A stretch of DNA of 64,000 nt from positions 7,389,426-7,453,425 of the forward strand of contig JAJEKV010000036.1 in the NCBI GenBank assembly GCA_021234155.1, read 5' to 3'. Below the pieces are notes generated by a model. That model was not told the DNA's origin, did not search any database, and saw only the letters and a program-made list of their open reading frames with translations. Below are positions 36,300 through 49,215 of this stretch, one piece after another; position 1 is the stretch's first letter, and each line of letters begins with the position of its first letter. The position numbers were made by a program, and so were the translations under genes. Source of the DNA: Isoetes taiwanensis. Lineage: Eukaryota > Streptophyta > Lycopodiopsida > Isoetales > Isoetaceae.

Positions 36300-37912
36300 A
36301 TCATATTTAATAATACTCCAAAGCATATCTTTATTATCTTAATTTTAATTAGACATTGTTTCACTACGAACAACATGCTTTATTATCTTAATTAAATGTT
36401 ATACATTGTTTGACTAGGAACAACAGTCATAAAATTTGAAGCTGTAGAGGAACAAGACTATACAGAACCAACAATGAATTCTTCATGGGAAAGCATATTT
36501 ATTCTGCATAGCATGCCATACATGTGCAGATGCATATAAGCCATGTAGCCTTATACATAAGAAGTTCATATCCTCCCATGCAGATTCAGGTAAGATAATC
36601 AGGTTTTGATACTTGGGACCTGTACGCTTACTCCTGATTGAAGGGCTGGCTAAGCATGCCACGGTAAACGCCAATATCAGAGCAAACTAAATAGAGCAAT
36701 CTGAATATGTTTTTTCACAACACTTGGATCACGTATTACTCTGTTCTGAATTAAACATAAACTAGGTTATTTGAAGGTCAAACGTAGGGCTTTAACACCA
36801 GATAGCATTAACATGTCCAAAGGATGGAGGGCAGCTCACAAGGGACACAGCTTCTGGCATATTAGAAACTGCTCCAAACAGTATAAACTTCAAAGAGTCC
36901 CTATTATTATTTTCAATAAGTCCCTTATCTCTATGTGATTAGCTCATCCTTACAAAACAGACTACATCTCCGTGAAACTGATTACTTCTCATAAATATCA
37001 AGCTCAGAAATCTATCTTACCAGATAGACATAATCTTAATTGCAAAAATCTTATATCGGTTAAGTTGACTAGATGGCTATGCACAATAAAGGCCATATTG
37101 CAGTTCAACAATGAATACGAGACAAAGTCGTGGTGTGGAGTAAATCAGAAGCATGAAGTGGAGAATATTTGGGAACTGAAAATTAATTGCTTAATGCTAT
37201 AGAAAAAATGCCCAGATTTACTCACAGGATTGATGTTCCTCTAAAGAATCGTAGGCCTCTTTCCGAATGAACTGCCGGCCAATTGAAGTACTCTCTCTTT
37301 CTTATGATGCTGCTTCGATGCAGGGTTCAATGGAAATCCAACGCGGCAGATGCTGCTGACGTGTTTGCAGTTCTCCCCAGATGTGTTTTTAGGGAAAAAC
37401 AAAGCCTCTGTTTATAAAGAAATTTATCTCCACCTTTTTAACCTTTTGTGATGGCAAATTATCTCCACCCAATTTGGGTTGAAATTAGTGTTTACCAGAC
37501 ATTCTGGTCCGCGCTGACGCGCGTCGGCATTGCTTCCACACCAGAATGTCTGTCAGCGCGTCGGCATTGCTTCCACACCAGAATGTCAGGTAAACAGACA
37601 TTCTTGTATACGGAAAGGAAAGAGGGTATTTCAAACAAAGCTACAATTGCGAGAATGGAGGAAGAAACAGAGGAGAGGAGAAAGTTACTTGATTTTCACA
37701 GACCTGCAAAGGGCCACAGAGTAAGGTTCATGCAGAAATCGTGGAACAGGAAGGGGCTAGTAGCATGGCATAAAATATGCAAGGGAGCTTGAGTACTGCC
37801 AAAAGAATTATTGCTACGAATTCTGAGAAATTCAAGGTGCCATTGAAGGCCAATGGAGCCAAAGATCGTCCTATCAATGTGGGAACGAAAATAAGACCAA
37901 TAAGCATAGACA
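36300..37912. other. Intergenic or leader region, no supported coding gene
   Basis: No frame shows a known motif. The left half may hold the 5' UTR, intron and promoter of the 36259 gene. At 37500-37590 there is a short inverted and direct repeat family around ACATTCTGGT and GCGCGTCGGCATTGCTTCC, in which CAGAATGTC units occur repeatedly. A plus frame at 37448-37792 reads through this but I do not recognise it. Confidence 0.4.
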
Positions 37913-38375
37913 GGTTCGATTATAGTTCTTTGCATACTAAACTGCCACTACCATTCTCTAATATTCTACATCTGATCTAATACATCAGTATAGGTGTATT
38001 AATATTTTCAAGTTGTAGTACTCTATGAAGGATAACAGATAGCTTGTCCTTGCCTTTGGATTGTAAGGCTTTAATTTAGCCTAAATATTGAGCTCAGATC
38101 TGGACCCATTGTCTTTAGGGCTCTGCTCTAGATGTTGTTGCTATATTGTAAGGCTTGTAATACAGGTTCTGCAAATTGTGAAATATTGGTTGATCATAAG
38201 ATACAGGTTGGTCTTGTAAGTTTAGCACTATTATTTGTTTTGTGTGGAAAGAGTAGGATGATGCAGATAATGGACTATGATCCGTAATTTCTGTATTGCT
38301 GGCAATAAATCTGATCGCTACATTTTAATCCTAGTTAATAGGGTGTTTGGTTTCTTTAAATGTACAAGAAATTTA

Positions 38376-38395
38376 TCGCGGCGGCGAAGCCGCGA
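38376..38395. repeat. GC-rich hairpin TCGCGGC...GCCGCGA
   Basis: A 7-bp perfect stem with loop GGCGAA stands out in AT-rich surroundings. The duplicate at 43600-43619 is identical. The role is unknown. Confidence 0.75.
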
Positions 38396-41300
38396 ACATT
38401 TCTCTTACCCCCTCACTTACAGTTTAGAAAATTGTGTGAATCTGGAACGATGTGTGCTATGCCCCTCTCTCAAATGTTATTCCTGCTAGAACAGTGTGTA
38501 GTATACCCCCCTCCCGAATGTTATTCCTGCGGTGTGTGATAGATGCTCGCCTGAGTTTATTTAAAGTTTTGAAGCCCTGGTAGTCAAAGATATCATTGCA
38601 AGCAATATTTCCTATTAGAATAACTTGGTACGAAGCTTGGAACCTTAGTGCTAAAGCTTGGGGCTTAACCTTTATGATAACATATAGAAATGGACCTCTG
38701 GGTGCTTTGCAATGCTAGGCATTATTTGTAAGGCAATTGTGTGTGTCCTTGGGTTCACTTGACGGGATGGCAAGGAGTAATTTTCTATGGGTATGGCAAC
38801 AGTGTACCTCAGTAGGATGAGCTAGTTGTAGGATGGAAACTTGACTTTGTGAAAACAACTACAAGCTCCTTCATGTGGTTTGGCTGTTTCATATTTCAGA
38901 TCTACTTGGGAGAGTTAGATACATAGTCAGATCTAGTCCTGTGTCCTTGGCAAGCTTTCTCTTGATGACTCAATTTCATTCTAAGTCTTTTGGCAGGGTT
39001 ACTCATCACCTGAGACACAGGGTTAGGAGAGAAGTCAGATGAAAATGAGGCTGTGTTGTGTCTGTGTTAGATGAAAATGGGGTTGTGTGGCAATTCATCT
39101 ATTCAGTGACTATAGCAATTTACCAAATCTTTTCAATTTGGGCTCAAATTTATCGACTGGACTTTAAGAACTATTTGTCATGTTTAGCAGTCTGTAGATA
39201 GGACAATTCTTGTTGCATTGTCATGGTTATAATGCTTGGTGAATGTGATTCATTTGATGTTTAAGGGCATGCGGTTATTGGTTTTGCATATGAATGTTGA
39301 GTGTATTGTGCCCCAATTGACTTTATGAATGCCAAACAAAGAGACAAATTTTAATGTAAATTCTAATGTGGAAGCAATTGAGGCTATATGGACATAACTG
39401 TGACGAGCTCGCCGAGTTGACCCTCCTGGCAACTTAGGATCTTGTCTAAACTTAAGGGTAGATCGAGGTTGGTATAAAAAACTTTACAAAAGCTATAGTA
39501 TTGGTGAAGAATTTAATCTTCCATTTGCCATTGAGAATGATCTATTCTTATCCATCACAGATAATAAAATCCAAAAAATTTACTATCCACAATATTCTCA
39601 ACATATGCAACATTAAATTGAGCAAATCAAAGAGAACTTCTAGCTCTAGAACTCAGCCACAATTCTTGGCTGCTTTGTTGCCATCAACTTGACCATTTCC
39701 TTGCACTGCACATGCACTCAATGGGTTTAGTCCTCATGACTAAGTGGGGATCCCTGACTACCATTGCATGCATAGAAACAAGAACATAAGCACAAGCACA
39801 TACAGAAGATTCTATGTGAATCAAGTGCTAGACAATAACAATGCAATCAAATGAAATCTATCATTGAGCATCAGAAGCAGAGAACATAGTCAAAATACCA
39901 AACCATCATGACACACAACTCTGGGACAATGGGAAGCTCAACCAGCCTACATGCAGGCATTCTTAGCAGAATAATGCCCAGCCAACTTACATTACAAGCC
40001 TTGTAGCAGGAGTGGTGGGGTGAACCTCATATGTGCATACCCTTCCCAACCCACGTCCGGCACTCGAGGATCTTTTACCATGGGTTCCAATAGTTGATGT
40101 GCATCCACACCAGGAAACAACACCTTCAAGGAAGATACACGCGGTGTCACAGAACACACATACAGAGAACATATATAACATGAGAATGCCAGAGCAACCT
40201 AGGCCACCGTACCTAGAAGCCTGACCCCAGAAGATTCAAGTACACAATAAAATACCAACTACCAAGACACTGTGACGCAATGACTAAGACAAGAACATGT
40301 GATATTCATTAGAATATTTACTAAATATGTACCTAGACCTTGCCCTTGCCGAGGTTGCCCATACAACCTGCTCATGTTGAAGTCGCCAACTTAGTGATGC
40401 AAGCTATAATAGCAATCCAAACATGTCGATATAGCGTGCTTGAACCATTATTTTGGTGTAGATGTAAGCTAACTCTATAATAATATTATTTAAATAAAGT
40501 CACTTAGATATGGTTTTATATTTTAATATAACAAAAAGCCACTTCCATAGCTAATGGATTTATTGGCTCCATAGTGTAGATTCTAAGATATCCAGCACTT
40601 TTAACTTAAAATCCACACCATAATTGCTTGTATTTCCTGCCAAGTGATCGTAGACCCAGACTTCATCTTCAAGAGCCAAAGTTACAATTAGCTCATGATT
40701 CTTATAATTATTACTTATATTTCATATTCTCTTAGTTAAATAACCTCGACCATTCATACAATGCAAGTTCTTACTATTTACGATTATTATACCCAGCTCT
40801 TCTGCTCGAATTTCCTCTACTGGCTAAGTCTTTTCTCAAGCCAAAGTACAAGGCAATTACCTCCAAGGTTACTTAGCTTTGTAATTTCATAACTTAACAA
40901 CTGGATAAAGTAACAAACTAACAACTCCAAATAAAAAACAAGGAAAAGAAACAGAAAGGAATGTGACCAAAAAAAGTTAATGCAGACAACAGATTTCCAT
41001 CCCTTTCTAAAACCACCTGAATCACCTCCATCCCAGCAATTTCTACCCATTTGTTGCTACTGTGGCCTCTTATCAAGAGTCTCCAGGTCTGATTTCTTCT
41101 ATCTCACTAGCTTTTGAACTTTAACCAGAAGCCTTACATTGGAATTTGCTTCCATCTTTCCAAATCTACTTGCGAAGAAGCAAATCTGATTCTATCATGT
41201 ATTTTTGGATGTCTCACATCTGTTTTCCTTGAATTGGAGTAGTTTGGGCAGCCAGTGTCCTATACAAACACCAAGAAAGAAACTGTGTACACCCTTGCTT

Positions 41301-42169
41301 CTACCAAAACTACCTTCCTTATGCAATTTCGTCCTGATCTAGACCACTTTCTATGAACTCACCTCTAGATTGCCATGCCCATATGATTGCAACTTAAGCT
41401 TATCCTTTTGCACATACTCTTTTCCTGCATAGCTAGCTAGTAGATCAAAGCAATCACATGAATAATTCCTTGAAAAATAAAGAGAAGCTCAAAGCACGAT
41501 CCGACCTCTAACAAGGCTTTAACAGGATGCAAATCCAAGCTTACCCTCATGTCAAGACGTACGCAAATTTAGCTATGACAACATTTGAAACCTCAGTTGA
41601 ATCCACAGAAAAACCCCACCTGGAAAGGACATTTGGTGCAGTACAACCTTGATGCAACCTTCCAAGCTCTTGCCTCCCCAGTGCTCTTCTATCATCATGC
41701 TCTACAAAAGCTCTTGCAAAGTCCTTCTAAAAATTAGGTAAAACTCTTTCTTTTATGCTCTTCACGCACGCACGCATCATGCATGCCAAGCATCTATCTG
41801 ATCTTCTGATCTATATATGTTCTTATGTTTCAAAGCTTATCCGGCCAGTCCGCTCAAGATCCGACGGCTCACGTGGGTTTAGGATGTATCCTACGCCCGG
41901 ATGGCCCGGAGTTTACATATAATATGTGTACCGCGGTCCCTACGGTCCAGATTGATCGATCCCCGACCGGCCGGTCCGAGATCCGGCGGCTCACGTGGCT
42001 TGGGGACACATCCTACGGTCCACGTGGCTTTGGGAATTATATGTAATAGATCGTACGGCTCATATTGCTTTTATATGGTGAGATCTTGATCGTTGATCGA
42101 GTCTAAGATCCTAAGGCTCATATTGAATGCTCGTTCCTTAAGGAAAGGCTTTTAAAATTTTTTATGTTA

Positions 42170-42240
42170 TTGGGGGGATTCGAACCCTGGTCCTCAACCC
42201 CCCAAACCCCCCACTCTAACCACTAGACCAAGCATTAATT
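42170..42240 (-). repeat. tRNA-derived SINE-like unit, copy 1
   Basis: On the minus strand TGGTCTAGTGGTTA (A box, 42231-42218) is followed about 30 bp later by GGTTCGAATCC (B box, 42186-42176), the internal promoter pair used by RNA polymerase III. The arms do not pair as a tRNA, so it is not a tRNA gene. The same unit recurs at 47338-47405 and 48680-48748. Confidence 0.65.
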
Positions 42241-42294
42241 CTATGAAAAATTTATGTTTCAAATATACTTAAGGGTAATGTTCTAATTAAGATA

Positions 42295-42540
42295 AAATAG
42301 ACTATAATATTCTAGGATGTTTTGAAACTTTCAAAATGTTCCAGAAAGTTCTAAAATGTTCTAGAAATTTTTAGAATATAAGGGAATCCAGGAGAATTAA
42401 AGGGAATATAAGGAAATCTCATAAATTGTAAGAGAATCTAGGAAAATATACAAGTCTAATGGAATCTCTTAAAATCTAATTGAATCTAAGGGAATCTTCA
42501 TAATATCTAAGGGAACCTAAGAAAATCTTGATAAAATCTT
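42295..42540. repeat. TTCTAGAA-rich degenerate repeat, copy 1
   Basis: Short irregular repeats of TTCTAGAA and AGAATCTAGG type follow the tRNA-like unit. Each TTCnnGAA matches the core of a heat-shock element, but spacing is irregular and base composition alone could produce them. Confidence 0.6.
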
Positions 42541-42882
42541 AGAGTTTTTTTAAGATTTTGCAAAGAGCGACAATAGAATGTTCTAAAATGTTTCATAATA
42601 AAGGTGTACAATATAAATCTTGAAAAAAAAATATTCTAGATGCTCAGGGCAAGCGCCTCAGTCTAAAAATAGAAAATGTTTTAAAAATGTTGCACAGATC
42701 CAAAATAGATTATTTTAGAAGGTTTTAAATGCTCATGGGTAAGCACCTCAATCAAAATAGAAAATTCTAAGAGAATCTAGGAGAATCTAAGAGAATCTCA
42801 GTAGAATCGTTGGTTATCTAGGGCACTATAGGGCCTTACACCGTAAGAACATGCTAAAACTGGAACAATGCGCCGTAGGACG

Positions 42883-43141
42883 TTCGATGGTAACCACTTT
42901 GTTTAAGGTCCATACTAGACTAATCTTGTATAGACAAGCTAGTTTATCCCACTACCTTGCGGCAGCCAAAGTGGAGGACACGTATAGGCTTTTAAGTTCT
43001 ACCACGTCGGGGATCATCATCGTATACCCCCAATAACCAAATCCCAAAGATAAACATACATTGGCAAGGTTTGAACCCATGATCAAATGCACATTTATTT
43101 TGGCATTATTAGGCATATACCAACTCACCACACATCCGTTG
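42883..43141 (-). mobile_element. Insertion of about 254 bp between D1 and D2
   Basis: The insertion is flanked by TTCGAT on both sides (42883-42888 and 43143-43148). Removing it would leave the two D units directly joined. On the minus strand it contains GGTTCAAACC (B-box-like) preceded by GTGGTGAGTTGGTATATGCC (A-box-like), so it may be a SINE. The other half is unrecognised. Confidence 0.55.
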
Positions 43142-46100
43142 GGTTCGATTATAGTTCTTTGCATACTAAACTGCCACTACCATTCTCTAATATTCTACAT
43201 CTGATCTAATACATCAGTATAGGTGTATTAATATTTTCAAGTTGTAGTACTCTATGAAGGATAACAGATAGCTTGTCCTTGCCTTTGGATTGTAAGGCTT
43301 TAATTTAGCCTAAATATTGAGCTCAGATCTGGACCCATTGTCTTTAGGGCTCTGCTCTAGATGCTGTTACTATAAGGCTTGTAATACAGGTTCTGCAAAT
43401 TGTGAAATATTGGTTGATCATAAGATACAGGTTGGTCTTGTAAGTTTAGCACTATTATTTGTTTTGTGTGGAAAGAGTAGGATGATGCAGATAATGGACT
43501 ATGATCCGTAATTTCTGTATTGCTGGCAATAAATCTGATCGCTACATTTTAATCCTAGTTAATAGGGTGTTTGGTTTCTTTAAATGTACAAGAAATTTAT
43601 CGCGGCGGCGAAGCCGCGAACATTTCTCTTACCCCCTCACTTACAGTTTAGAAAATTGTGTGAATCTGGAACGATGTGTGCTGTGCCACTCTCTCAAATG
43701 TTATTCCTGCTAGAACAGTGTGTGGTATACCCCCCTCCCGAATGTTATTCCTGCGGTGTGTGATAGATGCTCGCCTGAGTTTATTTAAAGTTTTGAAGCC
43801 CTGGTAGTCAAAGATATCATTGCAAGCAATATTTCCTATTAGAATAACTTGATACGAAGCTTGGAACCTTAGTGCTAAAGCTTGGGGCTTAACCTTTATG
43901 ATAACATATAGAAATGGACCTCTGGGTGCTTTGCAATGCTAGGCATTATTTGTATGGCAATTGTGTGTGTCCTTGGGTTCACTTGACGGGATGGCAAGGA
44001 GTAATTTTCTATGGGTATGGCAACGGTGTACCTCAGTAGGATGAGCTAGTTGTAGGATGGAAACTTGACTGTGTGAAAACAACTACAAGCTCCTTCATGT
44101 GGTTTGGCTGTTTCATATTTCAGATCTACTTGGGAGAGTTAGATACATAGTCAGATCTAGTCCTGTGTCCTTGGCAAGCTTTCTCTTGATGACTCAGTTT
44201 CATTCTAAGTAGTTTCATTCTAAGTCTTTTGGCAGGGTTATCTCATCACCTGAAACACAGGGTTAGGAGAGAAGTCAGATGAAAATGAGGCTGTGTTGTG
44301 TCTGTGTCAGATGAAAATGGGGTTGTGTGGCAATTCGTCTATTCAGTGACTATAGCAATTTACCAAATCTTTTCAATTTGGGCTCAAATTTATCGACTGG
44401 ACTTTAAGAACTATTTGTCATGTTTAGCAGTCTGTAGATAGGACAATTCTTGTTGCATTGTCATGGTTATAATGCTTGGTGAATGTGATTAATCATTTGA
44501 TGTTTAAGGGCATGTGGTTATTGGTTTTGCATATGAATGTTGAGTGTATTGTGCCCCAATTAACTTTATGAATGCCAAACAAAGAGACAAATTTTAATGT
44601 AAATTCTAATGTGGAAGCAATTGAGGCTATATGGACATAACTGTGACGAGCTCGCCGAGTTGACCCTCCTGGCAACTTAGGATCTTGTCTAAACTTAAGG
44701 GTAGATCGAGGTTGGTATAAAAAACTTTACAAAAGCTATAGTATTGGTGAAGAATTTAATCTTCCATTTGCCATTGAGAGTGATCTATTCTTATCCATCA
44801 CAGATAATAAAATCCAAAAAATTTACTATCCACAATATTCTCAACATATGCAACATTAAATTGAGCAAATCAAAGAGAACTTCTAGCTCTAGAACTCAGC
44901 CACAATTCTTGGCTGCTTTGTTGCCATCAACTTGACCATTTCCTTGCACTGCACATGCACTCAATGGGTTTAGTCCTCATGACTAAGTGGGGATCCCTGA
45001 CTACCATTGCATGCATAGAAACAAGAACATAAGCACAAGCACATACAGAAGATTCTATGTGAATCACGTGCTAGACAATAACAATGCAATCAAATGAAAT
45101 CTATCATTGAGCATCAGAAGCAGAGAACATAGTCAAAATACCAAACCATCATGACACACAACTCTGGGACAATGGGAAGCTCAACCAGCCTACATGCAGG
45201 CATTCTTAGCAGAATAATGCCCAGCCAACTTACATTACAAGCCTTGTAGCAGGAGTGGTGGGGTGAACCTCATATGTGCATACCCTTCCCAACCCACGTC
45301 CGGCACTCGAGGATCTTTTACCATGGGTTCCAATAGTTGATGTGCATCCACACCAGGAAACAACACCTTCAAGGAAGATACACGCGGTGTCACAGAGCAC
45401 ACATACAGAGAACATATATAACATGAGAATGCCAGAGCAACCTAGGCCACCGTACCTAGAAGCCTGACCCCAGAAGATTCAAGTACACAATAAAATACCA
45501 ACTACCAAGACACTGTGACGCAATGACTAAGACAAGAACATGTGATATTCATTAGAATATTTACTAAATATGTACCTAGACCTTGCCCTTGCCGAGGTTG
45601 CCCATACAACCTGATCATGTTGAAGTCGCCAGCTTAGTGATGAAAGCTATAATAGCAATCCAAACATGTCGATATAGCGTGCTTGAACCATTATTTTGGT
45701 GTAGATGTAAGCTAACTCTATAATATTATTTAAATAAAGTCACTTAGACATGACCATAATTGCTTGTATTTCCTGCCAAGTGATCGTAGACCCAGACTTC
45801 ATCTTCAAGAGCCAAAGTTACAATTAGCTCATGATTCTTATAATTATTACTTATATTTCGTATTCTCTTAGTTAAATAACCTCGACCATTCATACAATGC
45901 AAGTTCTTACTATTTACGATTATTATACCCAGCTCTTCTGCTCGAATTTCCTCTACTGGCTAAGTCTTTTCTCAAGCCAAAGTACAAGCCAATTACCTCC
46001 AGGGTTACTTAGCTTTGTAATTTCATAACTTAACAACTGAACAAAGTAACAAACTAACAACTCCAAATAAAAAACAAGGAAAAGAAACATAAAGGAATAT

Positions 46101-48050
46101 GACCAAAAAAAGTTAATGCAGACAACAGATTTCCATCCCTTTCTAAAACCACCTGAATCACCTCCATCCCAGCAATTTCTACCCATTTGTTGCTACTGTG
46201 GCCTCTTATCAAGAGTCTCCAGGTCTGATTTCTTCTATCTCACTAGCTTTTGAACTTTAACCAGAAGCCTTACATTGGAATTTGCTTCCATCTTTCCAAA
46301 TCTACTTGCGAAGAAGCAAATCTGATTCTATCATGTATTTTTGGATGTCTCACATCTGTTTTCCTTGAATTGGAGTAGTTTGGGCAGCCAGTGTCCTATA
46401 CAAACACCAAGAAAGAAACTGTGTACACACTGTCCTATACAAACACCAAGAAAGAAACTGTGTACACCCTTGCTTCTACCAAAACTACCTTCCTTATGCA
46501 ATTTCGTCCTGATCTAGACCACTTTCTATGAACTCACCTCTAGATTGCCATGCCCATATGATTGCAACTTAAGCTTATCCTTTTGCACATACTCTTTTCC
46601 TGCATAGCTAGCTAGTAGATCAAAGCAATCACATGAATAATTCCTTGAAAAATAAAGAGAAGCTCAGGCTTCACGTATCCAGCCTCTAACAAGGCTTTAA
46701 CAGGATGCAAATCCAAGCTTACCCTCATGTCAAGACGTACGCAAATTTAGCTATGACAACATTTGAAACCTCAGTTGAATCCACAAAAAAACCCCACCTG
46801 GAAAGGACATTTGGTGCAGTACAACCTTGACGCAACCTTCCAAGCTCTTGCCTCCCCAGTGCTCTTCTGTCATCATGCTCTACAAAAGCTCTTGCAAAGT
46901 CCTTCTAAAAATTAGGTAAAACTCTTTCTTTTATGCTCTTCACGCACGCACGCATCATGCATGCCAAGCATCTATCTGATCTTCTGATCTATATATGTTC
47001 TTATGTTTCGCGCTTATCCGACCGTCCGTTCAAGATCCGACGGCTCACGTGGGTTTAGGACATATCCTACGGCCCAGATGGCCTGGGAGTTTACATATAA
47101 TATGTGTACCGCGGTCCTACGGTCCAGATTGATCTGATCCTGACCGTCTGTCCGAGATCCGACGGCTCACGTGACTTGGGGACACATCCTACGGTCCACG
47201 TGGCTTTGGGAATTATATGTAATAGATCGTACGGCTCATATTGCTTTTATATGGTGAGATCTTGATCGTTGATCGAGTCTAAGATCCTAAGGCTCATATT
47301 GAATGCTCGTAGGAAAGGCTTTTAAAAATTTTTATGTTATTGGGGGGATTCGAACCCTGGTCCTCAACCCCTTAAACCCCCCACTCTAACCACTAGACCA
47401 AGCATTAATTCTATGAAAAATTTATGTTTCAAATATACTTAAGGGTAATGTTTTAATGAAGATAAAATAGACTATAATATTCTAGGATGTTTTGAAACTT
47501 TCAAAATGTTCCAGAAAGTTCTAAAATGTTCTAGAAATTTTTAGAATATAAGGGAATCCAGGAGAATTAAAGGGAATATAAGGAAATCTCATAAATTGTA
47601 AGAGAATCTAGGAAAATATACAAGTCTAATGGAATCTCTTAAAATCTAATTGAATCTAAGGGAATCTTCATAATATCTAAGGGAACCTAAGAAAATCTTG
47701 ATAAAATCTTAGAGTTTTTTTAAGATTTTGCAAAGAGCGACAATAGAATGTTCTAAAATGTTTCATAATAAAGGTGTACAATATAAATCTTGAAAAAAAA
47801 ATATTCTAGATGCTCAGGGCAAGCGCCTCAGTCTAAAAATAGAAAATGTTTTAAAAATGTTGCACAGATCCAAAATAGATTATTTTAGAAGGTTAAATGC
47901 TCATGGGTAAGCACCTCAATCAAAGTAGAAAATTCTAAGAGAATCTAGGAGAATCTAAGAGAATCTCAGTAGAATCGTTGGTTATCTAGGGCACTATAGG
48001 GCCTTACACCGTAAGAACATGCTAAAACTGGAACAATGCGCTGTAGGACG
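43142..48050. repeat. 4.9-kb tandem duplication, copy D2
   Basis: It matches D1 throughout. Differences include loss of about 100 bp near 45750, a 43-bp tandem doubling near 46400-46465 (CCTATACAAACACCAAG unit), and many CTG/CAG to CCG/CGG exchanges around 47010-47160. It carries the second copies of the hairpin, CACGTG repeats, tRNA-like unit and TTCTAGAA block. Confidence 0.93.
47338..47405 (-). repeat. tRNA-derived SINE-like unit, copy 2
   Basis: B box GGTTCGAATCC at 47356-47346 and A box TGGTCTAGTGGTTA at about 47400-47387 (minus strand). It is part of D2. Confidence 0.65.
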
Positions 48051-49215
48051 TATTAATTTCTTGTATACATATGTATATCATATCATAACATATATATGTT
48101 CTTATATTTGTTCTCTTGAATCCAGCCGTTGACCCGAGATCCTACGGCTCACGTGGCTTTGGGACGCATCCTACGGCCCAGATGGTTTGGGAGTTTGTTT
48201 GTAGATTATATGTAAGCGATCCTACGGTCCAAGTTGATCTGATCCTGATCGTCGGTCCGAGATCCTACGGTTCACGTTGCTTTGGGACACATCCTACGGT
48301 GCACATGGCTTTGGGAATTATATGTAATCGATCCTACGATCTAAGTTGATCCGATCCTAATCGTCGATCCGAGATCTTACGGCTCATGTGGCTTGGCACA
48401 TATCCTACGGTGCACATGACTTTGGGAATTATATGTAATAGATCCTATGGCTCATGTTGCTTTAATTATTGTTACGTGGTGAGATCTCGACCCTTGATCG
48501 GGTCCAAGATCCTACAGCCCAAGTTGAATGCTCATCCCTTAGGAAAGGCTTGACCTTGATCGGGTCCAAGATCCTACAGCCCAAGTTGAATGCTCATCCC
48601 TTAGGGAAAGGCTTTTAAGATCCTACAGCCCAAGTTGAATGCTCATCCCTTAGGGAAAGGCTTTTAAAATTTTTATGTTGTGTGGGGGATTCGAACCCTA
48701 GCCATTGACCCCCCAGCCCCCCATTCTAACCACTAGACCAAGCATTAATTCCATGAACAATTTATGTTTCAAAAATACTTAAGGGTAATGTTCCCATTAA
48801 GATAAAATAGACTATAACATTCTAGCTAGTTCAAGAAAGTTCTAGAATGCTGGAAGGCTCTAGAAAGTTCTAGAATCTTCTAGAAAGTTCTAGAACATAA
48901 AAGAATCTAGGGAGGATCTAAGAAAATTCTTCCAGAAAGTGTTCTAGAATGTAGGGGGATCTACAAGAATGTAAGAAAATCTAGGGAAATACTTCCAGAA
49001 AGTTCTAGAATATATTGAAAGTCTTAGAATGTTCGAGAAAGTCTTAGAATGTTCTAAAAAGTTCTAGAATGTAAACGAATCCAGAAGAATCTAATAGAAT
49101 CTAAGAAAATCTTATAAAATGTAAGAGAATCTAGGAAAATATTTACAAGCCCAAGGGAATCTCTTAAAATTTGGGGGATCTAAAGGAATCTTCATAAAAT
49201 CTAAGAGTGCAAGGT
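48051..49215. repeat. Third, diverged partial copy of the D terminal region
   Basis: 48116-48660 repeats the ATCCTACGGYTCACGTGGC motif several times, and a unit of about 59 bp (GATCCTACAGCCCAAGTTG) is tandemly repeated about three times at 48485-48662. A tRNA-like unit (48680-48748) and a TTCTAGAA-rich block (48820-49200) follow in the same order as in D1 and D2. It is more diverged than D1 is from D2. Confidence 0.8.
48680..48748 (-). repeat. tRNA-derived SINE-like unit, copy 3
   Basis: B box GGTTCGAATCC (48697-48687) and A box TGGTCTAGTGGTTA (48740-48727) on the minus strand, followed by the same downstream sequence as the copies in D1 and D2. Confidence 0.65.

Larger units (their letters stand above)
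37913..42882. repeat. 4.97-kb tandem duplication, copy D1
   Basis: It is co-linear with 43142-48050 and nearly identical by eye. It starts at TTCGATTATAG and ends at GTAGGACG. D1 has about 100 bp near 40505-40610 that D2 lacks. No long reading frame is conserved with protein-like content; both copies hold the same short, interrupted frames. It includes a GC-rich hairpin (38376-38395), CACGTG-rich short repeats (41860-42130), a tRNA-like unit (42170-42240) and TTCTAGAA-rich sequence (42295-42540). Confidence 0.93.

Noticed and set aside
37913-48050. D1 and D2 as the two LTRs of a giant retrotransposon with a 254-bp interior
   Set aside because: The repeats lack TG...CA ends, there is no primer-binding site or purine tract in the interior, and the interior is flanked by its own TTCGAT duplication.
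42170-48748. Functional tRNA genes at the A-box/B-box units
   Set aside because: The acceptor and anticodon arms do not pair, and the sequence between the boxes is a run of G/C with no anticodon loop.
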